Assembly: GCF_020523795.1 (NCBI RefSeq)
Contig: NZ_JAJALI010000007.1
Span: forward strand, 124,001-188,000
Direction of reading: 5' to 3'
DNA length: 64,000 nt
Source of the DNA: Ancylobacter sp. Lp-2
GTDB lineage: Bacteria; Pseudomonadota; Alphaproteobacteria; Rhizobiales; Xanthobacteraceae
Below, piece by piece: positions 54,345-62,402 of this stretch (positions are counted from its first letter, which is position 1; each line of letters opens with the position of its first letter). The translations under genes and the position numbers were made by a program. The notes beneath the pieces were generated by a model that made no database searches, was not told where the DNA came from, and saw nothing but the letters and a program-made list of their open reading frames with translations.

Positions 54345-55304
54345 ATGAAATACGACATTCACCAGACCACCGCCTATATCTATGCCTCGCCGGTGCCGGT
54401 GGCCCGACATATCGTGCGCATGGTGCCGGTGAGCCGCCCCGGTCAGCGGGTGACCGACAGCCATATCTCCGTCGATCCCGAGCCGGCGGAATGGGTGGAA
54501 ACCCGCGATTTCTTCGGCAACCAGGTGGCGCATATCCGCCTCGAGACCGCCCATACCCGCTTCACCGTGCGCACCTCGGCGCGGGTCGAGGTCGACCCTT
54601 CGCCGGAGTGCGACCCGGCCTCTGGGCCGAGCTGGGAAGAGGTGCGCGAGGCGGTGGGTGACAGCGAGGATCTCTCGCCGCTCTCGCCGGTGCATCACAT
54701 CTACCCCAGCCCGGCGGTGGTGCTGAAGACGCCGATAACCGATTGGACACGCAAGAGTTTTCCGGCCGGGCGCCCGATGCTCGCGGCCTCGATCGAGCTG
54801 ATGCGCCGCATCTATGCCGACTTCGCCTATGACAGCCGCGCCACCGACGTCTCGACCCCGGCTATCGAGGCCTTCGAGATGCGGCGCGGCGTCTGCCAGG
54901 ATTTCGCGCATATCATGATCACCGGCCTGCGCGGGCTCGGCCTGCCGGCGGCCTATGTCTCCGGCTTCCTGCGTACCGAGCCGCCGCCGGGCAAGGAGCG
55001 GCTGCAAGGCGCGGATGCTACCCATGCCTGGGTAAGTGTCTGGTGTGGCGAGGAAATCGGCTGGGTCGGGCTCGACCCCACCAATGCGCTGGTGGTCTCG
55101 ACCGACCATGTGGTGCTGGCGGTCGGGCGCGACTACACCGATGTGGCGCCGATCGGTGGGGTGCTGGTGGGCTCCGGGCGGCAGAAGCTCTCGGTCGCCG
55201 TCGACGTCATCCCGATGCCGGAGGAGGGCGCTCCGGCGAAGCTGCGTCCCGCGCCGGCCGATGAGGCCGATGCGGTGGACGATGCGACCGAAAATCCCGG
55301 CTGA
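54345..55304 (+). CDS. Transglutaminase family protein, intact triad
   Basis: ATG 54345 (MKYDIHQTTAYIYASPVPVA) gives 319 residues; GTG 54336, three codons earlier, is an alternative. The N-domain is followed by a core with Cys in GVCQDFAHIM (about 183), His in ATHAWVSVW (about 226) and Asp in GLDPTN (about 243), all in place. It starts about 20 bp after the ATP-grasp/alpha-E stop, making the third gene of the set. The C-terminal 30 residues are acidic and Ala/Pro-rich. A peptidase or amide-transfer role within the predicted peptide pathway is inferred. Confidence 0.9.
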   Translation: MKYDIHQTTAYIYASPVPVARHIVRMVPVSRPGQRVTDSHISVDPEPAEWVETRDFFGNQVAHIRLETAHTRFTVRTSARVEVDPSPECDPASGPSWEEVREAVGDSEDLSPLSPVHHIYPSPAVVLKTPITDWTRKSFPAGRPMLAASIELMRRIYADFAYDSRATDVSTPAIEAFEMRRGVCQDFAHIMITGLRGLGLPAAYVSGFLRTEPPPGKERLQGADATHAWVSVWCGEEIGWVGLDPTNALVVSTDHVVLAVGRDYTDVAPIGGVLVGSGRQKLSVAVDVIPMPEEGAPAKLRPAPADEADAVDDATENPG

Positions 55305-55423
55305 CGCACCGATATGTGAGGCGGCGCCGGGCTGGCGCGACAGCACGGCGGCGTCGGGTTAGACATTGCCTGCGGCGGCGCGAATCGCCGCCACCCTGTT
55401 CGCCGCCGACCGAGGCCTCGCCC

Positions 55424-56779
55424 ATGACCGAGACCGCCAGCCGCGCCGCCCCCGCCGACGGGACCGACGGCTTCCTCGCCAGCCTCGCGGTGTATCTGCG
55501 GCCGCGGGTGCTGATCGTCATCCTGCTCGGCTTCTCCTCCGGCCTGCCGCTGGCGCTCTCCGGCGCGACGCTGACCATCTGGATGGCCGAGGCGAAGGTG
55601 AACCTCGCCACCATCGGCCTGTTCGCCCTGGTGGGGGTGCCCTACAACTTCAAATTCGTCTGGGCGCCGCTGGTCGACGCGCTCGACGTGCCCATCCTGT
55701 CGCGCCTGCTCGGGCGGCGGCGCGGCTGGCTGGTGTTCACCCAGCTGCTGCTGGTGGTCGCCATCCTCTGGCTCGGCCTGCAGGACCCTATCTCCGCGCC
55801 CTGGCAGGTCGCGCTCGGGGCCTTCCTCGTCGCCTGCGCCTCGGCGACGCAGGACATCGTCGTCGACGCCTTCCGCGTCGAGAGCCTGGAGACCCGCGAG
55901 CAGGCCGCCGGCATGGCCGGCTATGTCGCCGCCTACCGGGTCGGCATGCTGGCCTCCGGCGCCGGGGTGATCCTGCTGGTCGCCTGGTTCGAGGCGATCG
56001 GCGTCGCCCGCGCCGATGTCTGGGCCTGGGGCTATGCGGCGGCGGCGGCGATGGTGGGCGTCGGCCTCCTCGCGTCGCTGTTCGCCCGCGAGCCCGGGGA
56101 GGGGGAGACTCGCGGGGAGCCGGTGCCGCGCGAGGCGAATGTGGCGCGGCGCATCTGGGACACCGCCATCGGCGCCTTCTCCGACATGCTGCTGCGCCGC
56201 GACGCCATCGCCATCCTTTTGTTCGTGGTGTTCTTCAAGTTCTGCGACGCCTTCGCCGGGGTGCTGACCGGCGCCTTCGTCATCGATATCGGCTTCGACA
56301 AGGCGGCCTATGCCGGCATCGTCAAGGGCGTCGGCTTCGCGGCGGCGCTGCTCGGCGGCTTCGCCGGCGGGCTGATCGCCCGGGCTTTGCCGCTGGGGCG
56401 GGCGCTGTGGATCGCCGGCATCCTGCAGATGGCCTCCAATTTGGTGTTCTCTTGGCAGGCTTGGGTGGGCGTCGACCTCGCGGCGCTGACGCTGACCATC
56501 GTGGTCGAGAATTTCACCGGCGCCATCGGCACGGTGATCTTCGTCGCCTATATCTCGGCGCTGTGCGGCGCGCGGGCGCACACGGCGACGCAATATGCGC
56601 TGCTTACCGCGCTGGCGGCGGTGGGGCGCACCTTCCTCGCCTCCGGGGCGGGGTTCATCGCGCAGAGCACGGGTTGGGTGTGGTTCTTCGCGCTCACCGC
56701 GTTCGCCGCGCTGCCGGGGCTCGCCTTGCTGGCCTTCCTGCAGGCGCGCGGGCATTTCCGGGCGCTGGCTCGTGTCTAG
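55424..56779 (+). CDS. AmpG-like MFS permease (muropeptide importer family)
   Basis: ATG 55424 gives 451 residues; an earlier in-frame start would add 36 non-hydrophobic residues. Twelve helices; LLGFSSGLPLALSGATLTIW, VPYNFKFVWAPLVDAL, SATQDIVVDAFRVE and ATQYALLTALAAVGRTFLAS match AmpG. AmpG carries anhydro-muropeptides into the cytosol for wall recycling and beta-lactamase signalling. Being between the ATP-grasp/transglutaminase set and ddl, it could serve wall-peptide metabolism; that functional link is only inferred. Confidence 0.85.
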   Translation: MTETASRAAPADGTDGFLASLAVYLRPRVLIVILLGFSSGLPLALSGATLTIWMAEAKVNLATIGLFALVGVPYNFKFVWAPLVDALDVPILSRLLGRRRGWLVFTQLLLVVAILWLGLQDPISAPWQVALGAFLVACASATQDIVVDAFRVESLETREQAAGMAGYVAAYRVGMLASGAGVILLVAWFEAIGVARADVWAWGYAAAAAMVGVGLLASLFAREPGEGETRGEPVPREANVARRIWDTAIGAFSDMLLRRDAIAILLFVVFFKFCDAFAGVLTGAFVIDIGFDKAAYAGIVKGVGFAAALLGGFAGGLIARALPLGRALWIAGILQMASNLVFSWQAWVGVDLAALTLTIVVENFTGAIGTVIFVAYISALCGARAHTATQYALLTALAAVGRTFLASGAGFIAQSTGWVWFFALTAFAALPGLALLAFLQARGHFRALARV

Positions 56780-56826
56780 ATATGAGATACTTTAACCTTC
56801 TATGACACTGAAGGTATGGTGCTCTA

Positions 56827-57183
56827 ATGAGCTCACAGAATGCCACAATATGGATACCATCTGTACTGGGTATTGTGTTTCTCATTTTCGGGCTCGCCAC
56901 GCCCGATCTTTGGAGTGGGCTGCCCAGTTGGGTTAAACTGATCTTGATAGGTGTTTCCGTACCGTTTTGGTTCTTGGCAGTATTTCTGGCGTATCGACGA
57001 AATCGGAGCGACGTTCCCTTTAATGGAGGTCTCGGTGGCCGAGCCGTCGCAGATGGTGAGGATAGCGAAGCCACCGGAGGTCGCGGTGGCGACGCTGGCA
57101 AGGGCAGAGGAGGAGATGGGGGAGGGGCAATAGCAAAAGGGCGCCGATCTTTCGCTCGAGGTGGGGACGGAGGCCGAGGTTAA
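56827..57183 (+). CDS. Two-helix membrane protein with glycine-rich GGxGGDA tail
   Basis: 118 residues. Helices at about 9-27 (WIPSVLGIVFLIFGLA) and 35-57 (WVKLILIGVSVPFWFLAVFL), then a basic YRRNRSD turn and a Gly-rich tail (GGLGGRAVADGEDSEATGGR, then GGDAGKGRGGDGGGAI). The tail repeats are the same kind as in the 57499-58230 protein. The DNA is visibly AT-richer than its neighbours, suggesting acquisition. The stop overlaps the convergent 57180 gene by four bases. Function unknown; the tail would lie on the cytosolic side if the basic turn does. Confidence 0.65.
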   Translation: MSSQNATIWIPSVLGIVFLIFGLATPDLWSGLPSWVKLILIGVSVPFWFLAVFLAYRRNRSDVPFNGGLGGRAVADGEDSEATGGRGGDAGKGRGGDGGGAIAKGRRSFARGGDGGRG

Positions 57184-57476
57184 AGTTCAGCGCTTGTCAT
57201 GTGTTGTTGATCTTTCGGTTCAGCATAGAACTTTAAAAGTAATCCAGCCAAGTTAACGGCAGTCTCAGGCGTAAGAGTTACCGCGTGAGTAAAAACGGGC
57301 TCTCGATTGCCGTCTGCGGTCTTGTATGGTCCATGATTTCCAAGGGCGATGCGTACTAAATTTTGTCCTTCATTGGTGAAAGCAAAGGTTGTTGCAGAGA
57401 ACTCCGTTATTCCTGGTCGAAAGGCAGCTTCCCATTGTTGAAGGGAGAGTCCATTGACGATCTGATCCTGATTCAT
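57180..57476 (-). CDS. Hypothetical protein, 98 residues
   Basis: MNQDQIVNGLSLQQWEAAFR, ITEFSATTFAFTNEGQNLVR, IALGNHGPYKTADGNREPVF, THAVTLTPETAVNLAGLLLK. The FTNEGxNLVRIAxGNHGP and FTHAVTLTPExAxxLAxLLL blocks occur together in unnamed rhizobial proteins in my memory. A compact alpha/beta protein, no signal peptide. It is nested between and opposite to the two glycine-rich genes, so it may regulate, bind or neutralise them; no toxin-antitoxin family is recognised. Confidence 0.65.
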   Translation of the reverse strand: MNQDQIVNGLSLQQWEAAFRPGITEFSATTFAFTNEGQNLVRIALGNHGPYKTADGNREPVFTHAVTLTPETAVNLAGLLLKFYAEPKDQQHMTSAEL

Positions 57477-57498
57477 CTGCTAATCCAAGGGAGATTGA

Positions 57499-58230
57499 AT
57501 GACGATAGGGAGTGTCGGTGGACGTGGCGGGGATGCGCACGTTGATGGAGAGAACAGTAGCGCTGAAGGAGGAAAAGGTGGAGATGCCGCCGAAGAAAAC
57601 GGGGGCAGAGGAGGCGATGCGTGTGTAGAAGGTGATAACATTAGAGCAATTGGTGGACTTGGCGGCCGCGGAGGCATCACCCCCGGAGCGCCGGGTGGCG
57701 ATGCTTATGCTGCTCGCAATGCGACCGAATTTGAGTGTTTGCTAACGATCAGAGGGCAGGAGGACACCAAAGAGGGCGGTGGTGGAGGTAGCGGATATGT
57801 CGCTGCCGATAGTGTGCTCGAGGCTCTCATCGTTGGGGGGCAGGGTGGGGAGGCGGGGCAACGTGATGGTCGAGGAGGTAGAGGGGGGCGAGTATTCATT
57901 TCGCCAGAATTACGAGAATTCCTAGGGCTTCCTGACCGAGGAAACAAGAAGTGGCCGTACTTTGAGCCGGTCACAGAGCCAGGGCGTGGTGGGGACGGGG
58001 AAGATACTCCACAGTACAAGGCTCGCCGTATCATCGTTGAGCAATTGAAGCGACGATATTTCAGGAATAAAAATCTAGATCTCGCTGAGGCTTGGTGGGA
58101 TCGTACGGTTGTTCCGATGGGCTGGCTCAATGAGCAACTTTGTCATGAGGGACATCGTTGGCAGGCGTCGATCGTGGATGACGAATATGAATTCGTTGAT
58201 CATCCGAATGGCGCATCAGCCGCGCTATAG
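57499..58230 (+). CDS. Glycine-rich GGxGGDA repeat protein with C-terminal domain
   Basis: 243 residues. The N-terminal 130 carry repeats of GGRGGDAHVDGENSSAEGGK type: GG-x-GGDA-x-V-x-G-x-x-S, with a second and third copy at GGDAAEENGGRGGDACVEGD and IRAIGGLGGRGG. The C-terminal 100 residues (RVFISPELREFLGLPDRGNK, ARRIIVEQLKRRYFRNKN, DLAEAWWDRTVVPMGWLNEQ) form a helical domain. No signal peptide. Such Gly-rich repeats can form polyglycine-II-like or beta-helix structures. AT-richer than the flanks, and divergent from the 57180 gene by 22 bp. Confidence 0.65.
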   Translation: MTIGSVGGRGGDAHVDGENSSAEGGKGGDAAEENGGRGGDACVEGDNIRAIGGLGGRGGITPGAPGGDAYAARNATEFECLLTIRGQEDTKEGGGGGSGYVAADSVLEALIVGGQGGEAGQRDGRGGRGGRVFISPELREFLGLPDRGNKKWPYFEPVTEPGRGGDGEDTPQYKARRIIVEQLKRRYFRNKNLDLAEAWWDRTVVPMGWLNEQLCHEGHRWQASIVDDEYEFVDHPNGASAAL

Positions 58231-58372
58231 ATTTGAAGCAGTTGGAAAAAATGAACAATATTGTCGTCGTTAGAGAGAGCTGCTGACAGTCATTTTTAAC
58301 CCCCTGTTAACCCAGCCGGATTGAACGTTCCCATTCAGTTACGCGCGTTTTAAATTCCATCGGAGCTACCCC

Positions 58373-59443
58373 GTGACCACCTCCTCGACCCGCCTGCGCA
58401 TCGCGGTGCTTTTCGGCGGACGTTCCGCCGAGCACGACGTCTCGGTGATGTCGGGCACCAATGTCATGCGGGCGCTGGACCCGGAGAAATATGACGCGGT
58501 GCCGGTGTTCATCACCCGCGACGGCCGCTGGCTCGCCAGCCGCTTCGAGGATGGCGAGCTGGAGCGGCCCGCCGTCGGCACCGAGATCTGCCTGGTGCCG
58601 GGTGGCCAGGGGCGCCTCGTCGCGCTGCCGGCCGGCGGCACGCCGCACGAGCTGCCCGCCATCGACCTGATCTTCCCGGTGCTGCACGGCCTGCCCGGCG
58701 AGGACGGCTCGGTGCAGGGGCTCGCCGAGGTGGCGGGAGTGGCGCTGGTGGGCTGCGGCATCCTCGGCTCGGCCACCGCGCTCGACAAGGACATCGCCAA
58801 GAAGCTCTATATCGGCGCGGGCCTGGCCACCGCCCGCTCCGTCACCATCCATCCCGGTGCCGAGCCGAGCTTCGCCGAGCTGTCGGCGACGCTCGGGCTG
58901 CCGATCTTCATCAAGCCGGCGCGGCAGGGTTCCTCGGTCGGCGTGAGCAAGGTGACGAGCGAGGCGGACTACGCCGCGGCGCTGGTCGAGGGCTTCCGCC
59001 ACGACCGCAAGCTGCTCGCCGAGGAGTTCATCGCCGGCCGCGAGATCGAGCTCAGCGTGCTGGAGCAGCCTGACGGCGAACTGTTCGTCTCGCGCCCCGG
59101 CGAGATACGCCCGGCCGAGAGCCACGGCTTCTACAGCTACGACGCCAAATATATCGACGCCGACGGCGCGGCGATCATCGTGCCCGCCCAGCTGCCGGCC
59201 GAGGTCGAGGCGCAGCTTCAGGAAATGGCCGCCGGCGCCTTCCGCGCGCTCGGCTGCGACGGCATGGCGCGCGCCGATTTCTTCGTGACGCAGGACATGC
59301 GGATCCTCGTCAACGAGCTCAACACCATCCCCGGCTTCACCAATATCAGCATGTACCCCAAGGCGATGGCGGCGAGCGGGGTGGGCTATCCCGAGCTGAT
59401 CGACCGGCTGGTAGCGCACGGGCTGGCGCGGGCGGGGAAGTAG
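58373..59443 (+). CDS. ddl: D-alanine-D-alanine ligase
   Basis: GTG 58373 starts MTTSSTRLRIAVLFGGRSAE; 356 residues. FGGRSAEHDVS (N-terminal P-loop-like), LHGLPGEDGSVQG, FIKPARQGSSVGVSKV (ATP-grasp Lys and Gly-rich loop), EEFIAGREIELSVLE, and the Mg-binding VNELNTIPGFT are intact. It makes D-Ala-D-Ala for the peptidoglycan pentapeptide in the cytosol. It is the DdlA/DdlB type for D-Ala as second residue; VanA-like D-lactate ligase motifs are absent. It is convergent with recR, with a palindrome between the two. Confidence 0.95.
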   Translation: MTTSSTRLRIAVLFGGRSAEHDVSVMSGTNVMRALDPEKYDAVPVFITRDGRWLASRFEDGELERPAVGTEICLVPGGQGRLVALPAGGTPHELPAIDLIFPVLHGLPGEDGSVQGLAEVAGVALVGCGILGSATALDKDIAKKLYIGAGLATARSVTIHPGAEPSFAELSATLGLPIFIKPARQGSSVGVSKVTSEADYAAALVEGFRHDRKLLAEEFIAGREIELSVLEQPDGELFVSRPGEIRPAESHGFYSYDAKYIDADGAAIIVPAQLPAEVEAQLQEMAAGAFRALGCDGMARADFFVTQDMRILVNELNTIPGFTNISMYPKAMAASGVGYPELIDRLVAHGLARAGK

Positions 59444-59496
59444 AGGCTTTCCGGCCGCGCGTGGAGCGGCTCCCGCCCGCCTGGAGCCTGTTGGGT

Positions 59497-59548
59497 TAGA
59501 GCACTTTCCTATCGATCAGGTGGCATCACCTGATCGGAAAGGGCTCTA
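59497..59548. repeat. Extragenic palindrome between ddl and recR, also terminator-like
   Basis: The left arm (TAGAGC, CTTTCC, GATCAGGTG; 59497-59522) pairs almost fully with the right arm (CACCTGATC, GGAAAG, GCTCTA; 59527-59548). It includes the TAG stop of recR (59546-59548). Similar GAGCxxTTTCC palindromes are dispersed repeats in Hyphomicrobiales genomes. It can act as a two-way terminator for the convergent genes. Confidence 0.7.
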
Positions 59549-60160
59549 GAGCGCGGTGCGGGCGCGGATCGCCGCGGTGAGCGTGCCCTCGTCGAGATAG
59601 TCGAGCTCGCCGCCCACCGGCACGCCATGGGCGAGGCGGGTGACCTTCACCCCGGTCTCGCGCAAGAGCTCGGTGACGTAATGGGCGGTGGTCTGGCCGT
59701 CCACCGTGGCGGGCAGGGCGAGCAATACCTCGCCGACCGCGCCGCCATTCCCCTCGCGCACCCGGCCGATCAGGCCGGCGATGTTGAGCTCGTCCGGGCC
59801 GATGCCGTCGAGCGGCGAGAGCGTGCCGCCGAGCACGTGATAGCGCGCATTCATCGCCCCGGAACGCTCCAGCGCCCACAGGTCCGATACGTCGGCGACG
59901 ACGATGATCAGCGTCGGGTCGCGGGTGGGATCGGAGCAGATCAGGCAGGGGCTCTTCACGTCGAGATTGCCGCAGACCGGGCAGGTCTCGATCTTCGCCA
60001 GCACCTCCTCCATGGCGCCGGCGAGCGGGGCCATCAGCGCCTCGCGCTTCTTGATCAACTGCAGGGCAGCGCGGCGCGCCGAACGCGGCCCGAGCCCGGG
60101 CACGCGGGCGAGCAACTGGACCAGGCGTTCGATCTCGGGGCCGGCGACGGCGCGAGCCAT
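59546..60160 (-). CDS. recR: Recombination mediator RecR
   Basis: 204 residues. N-terminal helix-hairpin-helix ([20 protein letters not shown]), a four-Cys zinc finger ([16 protein letters not shown]), then the Toprim domain ([38 protein letters not shown]) and Walker-like C-terminal part. It works with RecO and RecF to load RecA on gapped DNA. In many alphaproteobacteria it follows dnaX and a YbaB gene; those are not upstream here within the window, so the usual operon is broken. Its stop codon lies inside the palindrome at 59497-59548. Confidence 0.96.
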   Translation of the reverse strand: MARAVAGPEIERLVQLLARVPGLGPRSARRAALQLIKKREALMAPLAGAMEEVLAKIETCPVCGNLDVKSPCLICSDPTRDPTLIIVVADVSDLWALERSGAMNARYHVLGGTLSPLDGIGPDELNIAGLIGRVREGNGGAVGEVLLALPATVDGQTTAHYVTELLRETGVKVTRLAHGVPVGGELDYLDEGTLTAAIRARTAL

Positions 60161-60359
60161 GATTCATCCTTCCGATGGCCGGGCATGATTAGGCCGGCGG
60201 GAGCCGGACGCGCAAGTTCTTCGCCGTGCGACGATCCCGATTGACGCTGGGTAAATCGGCGGGCGCGGTCCCGGATTTCCTCGACAGCGCAAAGGCGGGT
60301 TGCTAACCGGGGTGCCACGTCCTGCAGCCTCCCAGAAGCCGATTCCAGCGAGGAAACTG

Positions 60360-61784
60360 ATGACGAAGCCGTTCGGGTTGCTGGCGGCGCTGTGCGCCCT
60401 GATGACGGCCAGTCCGGCGCTGGCCGCCGAGGGCGCCGGCCTCGACGGGGCCAGCCTGTCGCTGGCCTGGGGCATCCCCTTCGCCGGCATGCTGCTCTCC
60501 ATCGCCATCATGCCGCTGGTCGCCGCGCATTTCTGGCATCACCACTATGGCAAGGTGGCGCTGTTCTGGGCGCTGGCGGTGCTGGTGCCCTTCGTGGCGT
60601 TCGCCGGCACCGGCGTCACCGTCTTCGAGGTGATGCACGCGGCGCTGCTGGAATACATTCCGTTCATCATCCTCCTGTTCACGCTGTTCACCATTTCCGG
60701 CGGCATCCTCGTCACCGGCAACCTGCATGGCAGCCCGGCGGTGAACACCGCGCTGCTGGCGATCGGCACCGTGCTGGCCAGCCTGATCGGCACCACCGGC
60801 GCCTCCATGGTGCTGATCCGCCCGCTGCTGCGCGCCAATGACGGGCGGCGGCACAATGTCCACACCGTGGTGTTCTTCATCTTCCTCGTCTCGAATATCG
60901 GCGGCTCGCTGACCCCGCTCGGCGATCCCCCGCTATTCCTTGGCTTCCTGAAGGGCGTCGACTTCTTCTGGACGACCAGCCACCTGTTCCACGACACCGT
61001 GCTGGTGGTGGTGCTGCTGCTCGCCGCCTATTACCTGCTCGACCGCTGGTTCCACGCCCGCGAGGAGGGCCGGCCGCCCAAGCACGACCCGACCCCCACC
61101 ACCGAGCGCATCGGCCTGCGCGGGCTTGCCAACCTGCCGCTGCTCGCCGGGGTGATCGGCGCCATCCTGATGAGCGCGCTGTGGAAGCCGGACATCGAGT
61201 TCAACGTCGCCGGCACGCCGCTGCCGCTGCCCTCGGTGCTGCGCGACCTCGTCCTGCTGGCGCTGGCGGGCGTCTCGATCTGGATCACCCCGGCCTTCAT
61301 CCGCGAGCGCAACGGCTTCGACTGGGAGCCGATCCGCGAGGTGGCCAAGCTGTTCGCGGCGATCTTCCTCACCATCATCCCCGTGATCGCCATCTTGAAG
61401 GCGGGGGCGAACGGCGCGCTCGCCCCGCTGGTCGCGCTGGTGACGGACGCCAATGGCGGGCCGGTGAACGCCGGCTATTTCTGGATGACCGGCCTGTTGT
61501 CCGGCTTCCTCGACAACGCCCCGACCTATCTGGTGTTCTTCAACCTCGCCGGCGGCGACGCCGAGGCGCTGATGACCACCCATGCGGTGACGCTGGAGGC
61601 GATCTCGGCCGGCGCGGTGTTCATGGGCGCGCTGACCTATATCGGCAACGCGCCGAACTTCATGGTGCTGGCCATCGCCCGCAGCCGTGGGGTGAAGATG
61701 CCGAGCTTCTTCGGCTACATGGCGTGGTCGGGCATCTTCCTGCTGCCATGCTTCGCGCTGCTCACCTTCCTGTATTTCCGCTGA
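60360..61784 (+). CDS. Sodium:proton antiporter, NhaD/ArsB-type
   Basis: ATG 60360 follows GAGGAAACTG; 474 residues. An N-terminal signal-like helix (LLAALCALMTASPALAAEGA), then about 12 transmembrane helices. LFTISGGILVTGNLHGSPA, TVLASLIGTTGASMVLIRP and SNIGGSLTPLGDPPLFLGFL are the two re-entrant, ion-binding regions of the NhaD/ion-transporter superfamily; SGFLDNAPTYLVFFNLAGGD is the second-half counterpart. It probably expels sodium for protons. Substrates such as citrate are less likely given the TG-SMVLIRP motif. No regulatory partner seen. Confidence 0.85.
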   Translation: MTKPFGLLAALCALMTASPALAAEGAGLDGASLSLAWGIPFAGMLLSIAIMPLVAAHFWHHHYGKVALFWALAVLVPFVAFAGTGVTVFEVMHAALLEYIPFIILLFTLFTISGGILVTGNLHGSPAVNTALLAIGTVLASLIGTTGASMVLIRPLLRANDGRRHNVHTVVFFIFLVSNIGGSLTPLGDPPLFLGFLKGVDFFWTTSHLFHDTVLVVVLLLAAYYLLDRWFHAREEGRPPKHDPTPTTERIGLRGLANLPLLAGVIGAILMSALWKPDIEFNVAGTPLPLPSVLRDLVLLALAGVSIWITPAFIRERNGFDWEPIREVAKLFAAIFLTIIPVIAILKAGANGALAPLVALVTDANGGPVNAGYFWMTGLLSGFLDNAPTYLVFFNLAGGDAEALMTTHAVTLEAISAGAVFMGALTYIGNAPNFMVLAIARSRGVKMPSFFGYMAWSGIFLLPCFALLTFLYFR

Positions 61785-61790
61785 GCGGCC

Positions 61791-62339
61791 TCAGCCTTCC
61801 GCGCCGGCAAAGCGGGCGCGGAACCAGTCGGCGATCATCGCCCGTTCATAGCGCAGCGGCTCGCCGGAACGCGCGGCGCGCGGGTTCATCAGGTAGTTCA
61901 TCGAGCGCAGCGTCTCTTCGCCGCGCCCGACCACCCGGCCGTCGCGGAGGAGCCGGTAGCGCAGGGTGAGCGAGGGCCAGGTGTTGGCGCGCATCACCCG
62001 CAGTTCGCCGGTGCGCGAGGCGAGGGGATCGATCTTGCCGGCGAGGTCGAGGGCGAGGATGTCGACCTCGATCACGGTGCCCGCCGGCAGGGCGCGGCGG
62101 GCCTCGCGGTCGAAGAGGCGCGACAGCCCCTCGAAGGTGAGGCGCTGGTCGACGCTCGACCATTCGAGATTGCCGTCGACATAGCCTTGCGGGGCGAGGA
62201 AGTTCACCCGCGCCGTGGCGGGCGAAGGCGGGGCGCCGGCCGGGGTGGCGCTCGCGGGACTGGAGGCGGCGAGCGCCGCCAGCAGCGTCAGGATGGAAAG
62301 GCGAGGCGCGCGCATCGGGGCGAGCATCGACGGGTGCAT
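61791..62339 (-). CDS. DUF3016 family periplasmic protein
   Basis: ATG 62339 lies seven bases behind GGAGG; 182 residues. A signal peptide (MRAPRLSILTLLAALAASSP) precedes a mature part with VNFLAPQGYVDGNLEWSSVD, VEIDVLALDLAGKI-like VIEVDILALDLAGKIDPLAS and RVMRANTWPSLTLRYRLLRD, then EETLRSMNYLMN. These are the DUF3016 blocks (F-xP--Y-D, LDLAG, R--WPxxxLRY, DMNYL). Function unknown, outside the cytosol. It starts downstream of the PckA-like gene and runs convergent with the antiporter, whose stop is seven bases away. Confidence 0.88.
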   Translation of the reverse strand: MHPSMLAPMRAPRLSILTLLAALAASSPASATPAGAPPSPATARVNFLAPQGYVDGNLEWSSVDQRLTFEGLSRLFDREARRALPAGTVIEVDILALDLAGKIDPLASRTGELRVMRANTWPSLTLRYRLLRDGRVVGRGEETLRSMNYLMNPRAARSGEPLRYERAMIADWFRARFAGAEG

Positions 62340-62402
62340 CGGCTGTCCTCCGGCCGCGTGCCCAGCGCTTTCACGCCGGGCAGGGCAGGGGACAGCCTGC
62401 CA

